From contig NZ_KQ948059.1 of the NCBI RefSeq assembly GCF_001513965.1, forward strand, positions 1-38,996: a DNA stretch of 38,996 bases, read 5' to 3'. Shown in pieces: positions 33,062 through 38,996 of the stretch (positions are counted from its first letter, which is position 1; each line of letters starts with the position of its first letter). The notes under the pieces are model-generated. The model saw only the letters and a program-made list of their open reading frames with translations, did no database searches and was not told the origin of the DNA. The stretch comes from Streptomyces cellostaticus. GTDB lineage: Bacteria; Actinomycetota; Actinomycetes; Streptomycetales; Streptomycetaceae. The translations under genes and the position numbers were made by a program.

Positions 33062-34078
33062 ATGGACGTTTCATTGGTGGATCTGGCCTTGGGATCCTGG
33101 ATCTCGGCGGCAATCGGCGTCGCGGCTCGCCTCGGCGTCGCGGATGTCCTCGAAGAGGGGCCGGCCACGAGCGCCGAACTGGCCAAGGCGGTCGGTGTGC
33201 AGCCCGACTCGATCACGCCCGTCATGAAGGCGCTGATCATGGTGGGAGTCTTCGCACAGGACGAGGAGGGCCGCTACACCAACTCGCCCCTCTCCGAGCA
33301 GCTGCGAACCCGGCACCCCCAGTCCATGCGGCATATGTGCATGCTGCTCACCGGCCTGTACGCCCAGGGCTGCGGCGCGCTTCTGGAAGCGGTGCAGACG
33401 GGCCAGGGGGCGCTCAACGCCCGGTTCGGCCTCGGGCTCTACGAATATCTGGAACAGGATCCCGAGACCGCTCGCATCTTCGACCGTGCCATGCAGGAGG
33501 CGGCCCGTCCCGTCGCGGCGATGGTGGCCGAGCACTACCCCTTCGAGACCGTGCGCACGGTGATCGATGTCGGCGGCGGCAACGGCGAACTACTCAAGGG
33601 AATCCTCACGGCTCACCCGCATCTCAAGGGCATCTGCGTGGACCGCCCGGACACCTGCCGGCGGGCCGAGGCCGCCCTGCACGAGTCGGGCAACGAGGAC
33701 CTCATCGAGCGGCTCACCTTCCGGCCCGCGGACATCTTCGAGGAATGTCCCGGCGGCGGCGACCTCTACATCCTGAAGAACGTGCTGCACGACTGGAGTT
33801 CGGAGAGCGCCGTACGCATCCTGAGCAGCATCAGCGCGGCCATGCGGGCCGGCAGCGACGGTGATCGCACACCGATGCTCGTCGTCATGGACCCGGTGCA
33901 GGAACACGACCCGGGCGCCCCGCTCCGTCCCCTCATCAAAATGGTGATCGGCGAGACGAACACCCGCGAGCGCAGCGAGGCCGACATCCGCCGGGAAGCA
34001 GCCCAGGCAGGGCTCCAGGTCGTGTCGATCACCCCGCTGCCGCCGGACCTCAGCGCCGTCGCCTGCACCCTGGCCTAG
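33062..34078 (+). CDS. SAM-dependent O-methyltransferase (two-domain, DmpM/CalO6-like)
   Basis: The protein is 338 residues from ATG 33062 after GGGAGAGG. Residues 1-100 form the helical dimerisation domain (ARLGVADVLEEGPATSAELA winged-helix part). The SAM-binding loop is VIDVGGGNGELLKG (about 165-178). KNVLHDWSSE holds the conserved catalytic His. The C-terminal part is the Methyltransf_2 fold. The family methylates hydroxyl groups on polyketides and related rings. It is preceded by the StrR-type box and extra half-sites, so it is likely under the cluster activator. Confidence 0.92.
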   Translation: MDVSLVDLALGSWISAAIGVAARLGVADVLEEGPATSAELAKAVGVQPDSITPVMKALIMVGVFAQDEEGRYTNSPLSEQLRTRHPQSMRHMCMLLTGLYAQGCGALLEAVQTGQGALNARFGLGLYEYLEQDPETARIFDRAMQEAARPVAAMVAEHYPFETVRTVIDVGGGNGELLKGILTAHPHLKGICVDRPDTCRRAEAALHESGNEDLIERLTFRPADIFEECPGGGDLYILKNVLHDWSSESAVRILSSISAAMRAGSDGDRTPMLVVMDPVQEHDPGAPLRPLIKMVIGETNTRERSEADIRREAAQAGLQVVSITPLPPDLSAVACTLA

Positions 34079-34806
34079 GGCCGGGGCAGCCCGACACGCG
34101 TGGACGGGCGCACGGGGCGGCACCGGCAGCGGTCGCGGACTGCTTCCTGCGCCGCCCACGGCCCGGCCGGGCGGCGCCGGCCTGCTGACACGTGTCGGTG
34201 TCGAGCGCGAAATCGCCGCCGAGCGGCACACCGGGTCACGAAGACGGTGTGCGTCCGAATGCGCAGAAGCGGGCTGAGCGAAGAACTGGCTGAAAGTGCT
34301 CGTTCACGGAGTCTCCACAGTTTCTCCATCTCGGAAAACTCGGGCTTGTTCGGTCCTCATGGTCAGAGGGCATGGCCAGGATTCGATGCGAGAGCCTGCC
34401 GGTTTGCCGCTCTTGGGCGCGACACGCCCGCCGGGCGACATACGCGGTCTGGGCCGAACGGGTTAGAATCGCCGCGTCCACTTGGGCTCGCAGGTGATAT
34501 CTCCAATGCTCCGGAGATATTTGTCCTGCGGTGTTCACGGAAGTGCGTGGCGCCGGACACCTCATTGTAATTCGTTAAAGAAGTCGTAAATCCGCAGGTG
34601 CAGCTTCCATGGCGGAGTGCGGACTGCTAGCCTGACAGACAGATTCTAACAATCTGATAATAGCCTGACCAGCTATTGACTTACGGGGGTTTGCGCGACG
34701 TTTCAAATGTGCCTTGCGGGTACCAGGCATACGAGATGAGTCGGATGAAGCAGCCGCTTGCTTCTTTGCTGCAAATAACTCGTCGTAGTTGTCATGGGGG
34801 TGCAGT
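34079..34806. other. 728-base gap before the StrR-type gene
   Basis: No gene is supported. The right half is AT-richer than the surroundings. An 8-base inverted repeat (ATATCTCC at 34497-34504, GGAGATAT at 34513-34520) and a 6-base one (CAGATT at 34640-34645, AATCTG at 34651-34656) are present. TAGCCTGAC occurs twice, at 34628 and 34661, 33 bases or about three helical turns apart. None resembles the StrR box, so the activator is probably controlled by another protein. Confidence 0.5.
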
Positions 34807-35808
34807 ATGGGCCTTGTAGGCCGGAGTGTAGTTTCGACTGGAGCGGATGAATGCCAGGATGTCGGGTCGGGCATCGTCTCGGTTCCCATCATGCAGGTGT
34901 TACCCGGTGACTCACCGCGCCTGAAGGGTGAGGACAAGGTCCACGTATTACGGCTGGCGGCGATAGAGAGCGCGCTGCCGCCGATATTGGTAGACCGAAG
35001 AACAATGCGGGTGATCGATGGGATCCACCGCTTGATGGCAGCCTCTCTCAAGGGGCAGAAAGTGATTGACGTCGAGTTCTTCGACGGCAGTCGCGAGGAC
35101 GCATTTCTCAAGGCGGTTGAGGCGAACGTCGAGCACGGCCTCCCGCTGACGCAGGCCGATCGCACCGCGGCGGCGCTGCGCATCCTCAAGTCGCATCCCA
35201 CCATGTCGGACCGGGCCATCGCCAAGTCGACCGGCCTCGGGGCCCGGGCGGTCGCGGAGCTGCGGCGTTCGTCCGACTCCGTGCCGCAGTCGAATTTCCG
35301 GGTGGGGCGGGACGGCAAGGTCCGTCCGCTGAACGGTGCGAAGGGGCGGCTGCGTGTTGCGGAGCTGATCAGGGAGAACCCGGAGGCTTCACTGCGTCAG
35401 GTGGCCCGGACGGCGGGAGTTTCGCCCGCGACGGCGCTCGATGTACGGCGGCGGTTGGAACGCGGTGAAGAACCGGTCCCCAGTCAGGGGGGCACCGTCA
35501 GTGCCGAGGCGGAAACCCCGAGGGATCCCATGCCGGTCCCGAACCCGTCCATCGTCGGGCCCCCGTCGACCGCCACGCTCGAAAAGCTCATGCGCGACCC
35601 GTCGTTGCGGCAGAGCGAGTTGGGCCGGCGGCTGCTGCGGATGTTCAAGGAGAACGTGCTGGGCGCCAAGGAGATGACGGATATCTGCGCCTCGGTGCCC
35701 TCGCACTGCATCGAGTTGATCATACAGCTCTCCCGGCACAACTCGCAGATCTGGGAAGATTTCGCCCAGGAGTTGAACAGGCGAGCACAGATCGTGAATC
35801 CCGAGTAG
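34807..35808 (+). CDS. StrR/NovG-type pathway activator (ParB-like fold with HTH)
   Basis: The protein is 333 residues from ATG 34807, with GGGGG at 34795-34799. The N-terminal ParB-like part is characteristic of StrR: LLPGDSPRL-type segment V-L-P-G-D-S-P-R-L-K-G-E-D, LPPILVDRRTMRVIDGIHRL and IDVEFFDGS. Two helix-turn-helix units follow (D-R-A-I-A-K-S-T-G-L-G-A-R-A-V-A-E-L-R-R near 138-157; LRQVARTAGVSPATALDVRR near 198). StrR, NovG and Bbr activate antibiotic genes through GTTCRACTG-type boxes, which occur upstream of neighbours here. Codons 32 (34900-34902) and 48 (34948-34950) are TTA, so translation should depend on the bldA tRNA. Confidence 0.93.
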   Translation: MGLVGRSVVSTGADECQDVGSGIVSVPIMQVLPGDSPRLKGEDKVHVLRLAAIESALPPILVDRRTMRVIDGIHRLMAASLKGQKVIDVEFFDGSREDAFLKAVEANVEHGLPLTQADRTAAALRILKSHPTMSDRAIAKSTGLGARAVAELRRSSDSVPQSNFRVGRDGKVRPLNGAKGRLRVAELIRENPEASLRQVARTAGVSPATALDVRRRLERGEEPVPSQGGTVSAEAETPRDPMPVPNPSIVGPPSTATLEKLMRDPSLRQSELGRRLLRMFKENVLGAKEMTDICASVPSHCIELIIQLSRHNSQIWEDFAQELNRRAQIVNPE

Positions 35809-35907
35809 GGGGCAATCCTGCGCATATGGCCGCCGCCGGTGAGGCTGCGTTCACTGCCCCGCAGTGGCTGGATTTGTATCCGTCAACGGCGCTGTGTCAC
35901 AGCGGTC

Positions 35908-35936
35908 TTGACGATTGCTTGACGCTTCGCCGATAT
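35908..35936 (+). promoter_or_regulatory. candidate promoter of the DUF1707 gene
   Basis: TTGACG (35908-35913), 17 bases, CGATAT (35931-35936). The -35 is good and the -10 only fair. A second TTGACG overlaps at 35919. It lies about 200 bases before the ATG in a 324-base gap that holds nothing else notable. Confidence 0.4.
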
Positions 35937-36132
35937 CAGCAAGGACTTATGTCCGCCGTGATCGTCGTTTCGCGTTACGACAACATGCTTCATCAGCTAA
36001 CGTGAGGAGCGGCACCGACGGCGAGCGGGTGGCTCCTGGCTTCCCTGCACGATAAGGGCGGCGCTCATGTGCCGTCCGGGCCCCGCCCGTTCCGTCTTGC
36101 GATATCCCCCCGCAAGTCATCAGGATGTGATC

Positions 36133-36771
36133 ATGACAGACGAGCAGTCCTTAGCAGGCGACGCTTCCGGCCACCCGGAGCCCGCACCGGACATGAGGGT
36201 CTCGCACGCGGACCGGGACCAGGTCGTGGACATCCTTCGCGATGCCGCGGGCGACGGCCGGCTCACTTCCGACGAGCTCGACGAGCGTGTGGAGGCGGCG
36301 CTGACCGCGCGCACCTTCAAGGACCTGGCCGCCCTGACCCACGATCTGCCCGTTCCTCCTGCTGAGCCGAGCACTCAGTCCAAGGACCTGATCAAGATCG
36401 ACCAGCGCCTCGGCACCGTCGAACGCACGGGCCCCTGGGTGGTCCCGAAGCGGATGGAGATCCGGATCACCGCCGGTGACGTGAAGCTCGACTTCACCGA
36501 AGCCGTGATCAACCACGACCAGCTGACGATCGATGTCGACCTCGGTATCGGCGCCGATCTCCTGCTGGTGACCAAGCCCGGCATGCTGGTGAACGCGGAT
36601 GATCTGACCGTGCGCCTGGGCGACTTCAAGATCCGCCAGTTCCGCGACGAAGGCAATGCGCCGATCGTCCTGCGGGTGGAGGTGACCGGCCGGATCCGCG
36701 GCGGCGACATCGTGGTCAGGCCCCCGCGGCGGACACTCGGCCAGTGGATGCGCGGCGAAAGCGCCATCTGA
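36133..36771 (+). CDS. DUF1707 domain protein with LiaF-like C-terminus
   Basis: The protein is 212 residues from ATG 36133, with AGGA 8 bases upstream. Residues about 20-72 are a DUF1707 domain (R-V-S-H-A-D-R-D-Q-V-V-D-I-L-R-D-A, G-R-L-T-S-D-E-L-D-E-R, A-L-T-H-D-L-P), found in many actinobacterial proteins near the N-terminus. The rest is beta-rich (GDVKLDFTEA, I-D-V-D-L-G-I-G-A-D-L-L-L-V) and resembles the repeat fold of LiaF/DUF2154 cell-envelope stress proteins. No membrane segment is seen, unlike many DUF1707 proteins. Role in the cluster is unknown. A 19-base-arm hairpin follows. Confidence 0.82.
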   Translation: MTDEQSLAGDASGHPEPAPDMRVSHADRDQVVDILRDAAGDGRLTSDELDERVEAALTARTFKDLAALTHDLPVPPAEPSTQSKDLIKIDQRLGTVERTGPWVVPKRMEIRITAGDVKLDFTEAVINHDQLTIDVDLGIGADLLLVTKPGMLVNADDLTVRLGDFKIRQFRDEGNAPIVLRVEVTGRIRGGDIVVRPPRRTLGQWMRGESAI

Positions 36772-36813
36772 AGCCTGCCGGCCGGCAGCGGCCCCTATCT
36801 GAAAACATGTGAG

Positions 36814-36868
36814 CGCGGCTCCGCCGTGATCAACCGGTCTCAGTGGCCGTGATCACGGCGGAGCCGCG
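36814..36868 (+). terminator. terminator after the DUF1707 gene
   Basis: Perfect 19-base arms (36814-36832 and 36850-36868) with a 17-base loop, followed by TTCCTTCTTT. Confidence 0.9.
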
Positions 36869-36942
36869 TTCCTTCTTTACGCTCCTCCTGTTCCCCTTAA
36901 TGCCGGGCTGCCGTATTCTCAGTTCCTGCCCGTCGATCAGGT

Positions 36943-36951
36943 GTTCAACTG
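36943..36951 (+). promoter_or_regulatory. StrR/NovG-type half-site upstream of the PKS gene
   Basis: GTTCAACTG is an exact left half-box, 319 bases before the PKS ATG. The right half is not recognisable. AAGTTGAAC at 37057-37065 fits a right half at eight of nine positions but has no matching left half at the proper distance. The rest of this 401-base gap holds no gene. Confidence 0.35.
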
Positions 36952-37269
36952 CTACGTTGCGGCGCCCGCGGGAATGAAGCTACGGTTCTGCTATTGGTGA
37001 TCATTGAGAACGTAGCTCATGGCAATGTGAGGCGACGGCTTATTACGGTTCTCGTGAAGTTGAACATCGTTGACGAGATTCCCCGTCGCCGGTCGCGGCG
37101 ATCGAATCGGTCCCTGCCGCGGTAGGAAAGTAATAGATCTCGTGCCGGGCCCTGGGCGCTCCTCTTTGGTGCGCCCACGTGTCAGTCTGCGAAAATTCCT
37201 GCGGTAATCCACCTCGTGGCGTGTGTGTCAATGTGGCATATCCTCGGCAATCTGGGATGGCGGAAATAA

Positions 37270-38996
37270 ATGGCCAACGAAGATAAGCTCCGCGATTACC
37301 TCAAGCTGGTGACGGCTAATCTTCGCCAGACCCGCCGCCGTCTGGCCGAGGTCGAGGAACGGAGCCAGGAGCCCATCGCGATCGTCGGGATGAGCTGCCG
37401 GTTCCCCGGTGGGGCGCAGAGCCCGGAGAAGCTGTGGGAGCTGCTGGCGACGGGGACGGACGCCGTCGGGGCGTTCCCGCAGGACCGCGGCTGGGACATC
37501 GAGACCCTCTACGACCCTGACCCGGACCACCCGGGCACCTCGTACGCCCGCCACGGCGGATTCCTGTACGACGCGGCCGAGTTCGACGCCGGGTTCTTCG
37601 GGATCAGTCCGCGTGAAGCGCTGATGATGGACCCGCAGCAGCGGCTGCTGCTGGAGGTGTCCTGGGAGGCGCTGGAAAAGGCGGGCATTGACGCGGCCAC
37701 ACTGCGCGGCACCCAGACCGGTGTATTCGCCGGCGGCTACACCTCTGGATACGGCACGAACCCCTCGGCGGAGGCCGGCGGTTCTGAAGGCCATCTGCTG
37801 ACCGGTATCGCGACCAGTGTCCTGTCGGGGCGGCTGGCGTTCACGTTCGGCCTGGAGGGCCCGGCGGTGACGGTGGACACCGCGTGTTCGTCGTCACTGG
37901 TGGCACTGCACCTGGCCTGCCAGGCGCTGCGAGCCGGGGAGTGCTCGCTGGCCCTGGTCGGCGGGGTCACCGTGATCGCCACCCCGGCCGTGTTCGTGGG
38001 GTTCTCCCGGCAGCGCGGTATGTCGGTGGACGGGCGGTGCAAGTCTTTCAGCGCCGAGGCCGACGGGTCCGGGTGGGCCGAGGGCGCCGGCGTCCTGGTC
38101 GTGGAGCGCCTGTCCGACGCACGCCGCAACGGGCACCGGGTACTGGCCGTGGTGCGCGGCTCCGCGATGAACCAGGACGGCGCCTCCAACGGCTTGACCG
38201 CGCCCAACGGCCCCTCGCAGCAGCGAGTGATCCGCGCGGCCCTCGCCAACGCCCAGCTGTCTCCCGCCGACGTGGACGTGGTGGAGGCGCACGGCTCGGC
38301 GACCAGGCTCGGGGACCCGATCGAGGCCGAGGCGCTGATCGCCACCTACGGTCAGGACCGGCCGGACGAGCGGCCGTTGTGGCTGGGGTCGGTGAAGTCC
38401 AACATCGGACACGCCCAGGCCGCGGCCGGTGTCGCGGGCGTCATCAAGATGGTGCTGGCGCTGCAGAACCGGCAACTGCCCCGGACCCTGCATGTGGAAG
38501 AGCCGTCGCCGCACGTGGACTGGTCGGCCGGCGAGGTGCAACTGCTGACCGAGTCGAGGCCGTGGTCGGCCGATGGCCGGGTGCGGCGCGCCGGCGTGTC
38601 CGCGTTCGGGATGAGCGGCACCAACGTGCACATCATCCTGGAGGAGACCCCGGCCGAGACTGCCGTTCAGGCGCAGGCCCCCGCCGAGGACGGCGAGGTG
38701 ATCGAGGCTGCCCTGGACGACCAGGCCGATGAGGTCGAGCAGGCTGCCGTGCCCGTGGTGGCGCAGACCGACGGAGTCGGCGCGTGGCTGGTGTCGGGGC
38801 GTACGGCCGAGGGGCTGGTGGCGCAGGCGGGCCGGTTGCAGGAGTGGGTGGCTGCCCGGCCTGAACTGAACGTGCCTGAGGTGAGTTGGTCGCTGGCGGC
38901 GACACGGTCGGTGTTCGAGCACCGTGGCGTAGTGGTGGGCTCCGACCGCGAGGAACTGCTGACCGGTCTGGAGAAGCTGGCTGCCGGTGGGTCTGC
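37270..38996 (+). CDS. type I modular polyketide synthase, 5' part (docking, KS, start of KS-AT linker)
   Basis: An open frame from ATG 37270 to the window edge (575 residues seen). Residues 1-30 are a charged coiled-coil docking segment (MANEDKLRDYLKLVTANLRQ). The ketosynthase starts at EPIAIVGMSCRFPGG. Cys206 is in DTACSSS, His341 in EAHGSAT and His381 in VKSNIGHAQAAAG. EAHGSAT replaces the near-invariant EAHGTGT. The linker AWLVSGRTAEGLVAQAGRLQ leads toward an acyltransferase beyond the edge. A docking segment followed directly by a KS with active Cys means this is an extension module that receives its chain from another PKS protein, so a loading-module gene must exist elsewhere. The ribosome site is weak. 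Confidence 0.96.
   Translation, partial: MANEDKLRDYLKLVTANLRQTRRRLAEVEERSQEPIAIVGMSCRFPGGAQSPEKLWELLATGTDAVGAFPQDRGWDIETLYDPDPDHPGTSYARHGGFLYDAAEFDAGFFGISPREALMMDPQQRLLLEVSWEALEKAGIDAATLRGTQTGVFAGGYTSGYGTNPSAEAGGSEGHLLTGIATSVLSGRLAFTFGLEGPAVTVDTACSSSLVALHLACQALRAGECSLALVGGVTVIATPAVFVGFSRQRGMSVDGRCKSFSAEADGSGWAEGAGVLVVERLSDARRNGHRVLAVVRGSAMNQDGASNGLTAPNGPSQQRVIRAALANAQLSPADVDVVEAHGSATRLGDPIEAEALIATYGQDRPDERPLWLGSVKSNIGHAQAAAGVAGVIKMVLALQNRQLPRTLHVEEPSPHVDWSAGEVQLLTESRPWSADGRVRRAGVSAFGMSGTNVHIILEETPAETAVQAQAPAEDGEVIEAALDDQADEVEQAAVPVVAQTDGVGAWLVSGRTAEGLVAQAGRLQEWVAARPELNVPEVSWSLAATRSVFEHRGVVVGSDREELLTGLEKLAAGGS

Noticed and set aside
34079..34560. Open frames on both strands between the O-methyltransferase and StrR-type genes.
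   Set aside because: They lack ribosome sites and domains and the composition shifts within them; the region looks intergenic.
37057..37065. AAGTTGAAC upstream of the PKS gene as a second StrR box.
   Set aside because: The left half at the required distance matches only three of nine positions.

Overview
The window is high-GC actinobacterial DNA and almost certainly Streptomyces. The evidence is GTG/ATG starts with purine-rich ribosome sites, SARP and StrR-type regulators, Tat-exported oxidases, rare TTA codons, and the gene order miaB, dioxygenase-like gene, two small genes, miaA, membrane gene, dapF, rsh, M1 peptidase, hflX, which I recognise as a conserved Streptomyces core segment. No tRNA, rRNA, CRISPR array or intact mobile element was seen.

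The layout has three blocks. Block 1 (about 1-10,811) is one end of a gene set for tailoring an aromatic polyketide. It holds a SnoaL-type cyclase with an extra C-terminal domain, a multicopper oxidase, a SARP activator, an MMPL exporter, an NmrA-like reductase, a TetR repressor, a flavin monooxygenase and a secreted berberine-bridge-type oxidase. No ketosynthase is visible here, so the minimal PKS would lie to the left. A disabled GNAT gene (10,960-11,485) marks the seam. Block 2 (about 11,529-25,575) is chromosomal housekeeping: tRNA A37 modification (miaB, miaA), diaminopimelate epimerase, a RelA/SpoT homologue, HflX, and a tandem pair of secreted or lipid-anchored serine proteases. Block 3 (about 25,832 to the right edge) is the start of a type I modular polyketide cluster. 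It holds two cold-shock-domain proteins, an acyl-CoA carboxylase beta subunit with a separate biotin carrier and a DUF5988-like protein, HtpG, a type II thioesterase, a small protein with a Lys/Ala-rich tail, an O-methyltransferase, a StrR/NovG-type activator, a DUF1707 protein, and a PKS gene that opens with a docking segment and a ketosynthase and runs off the window.

The strongest new signals are regulatory. In block 3, intergenic DNA carries near-perfect StrR/NovG-type boxes (GTTCRACTG, 11 bases, CRGTYGAAC): one between the thioesterase and the Lys-tail gene, and one, followed by extra half-sites, upstream of the O-methyltransferase. Isolated left half-sites lie upstream of the second cold-shock gene and the PKS gene. 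The matching activator gene is in the same block and has two TTA leucine codons near its start, which suggests bldA control. In block 1, three promoters (cyclase, monooxygenase, BBE oxidase) share a direct repeat of a TCAAG-type heptamer at 11-base spacing followed by GCCCA at a fixed offset. This is the form expected of a SARP operator and fits the SARP gene at 3,328. The window thus appears to hold two separately controlled clusters, each with its activator and candidate operators, on either side of a core segment.

Functions are read from motifs by eye. No database search or folding calculation was run, and all operator calls are predictions.
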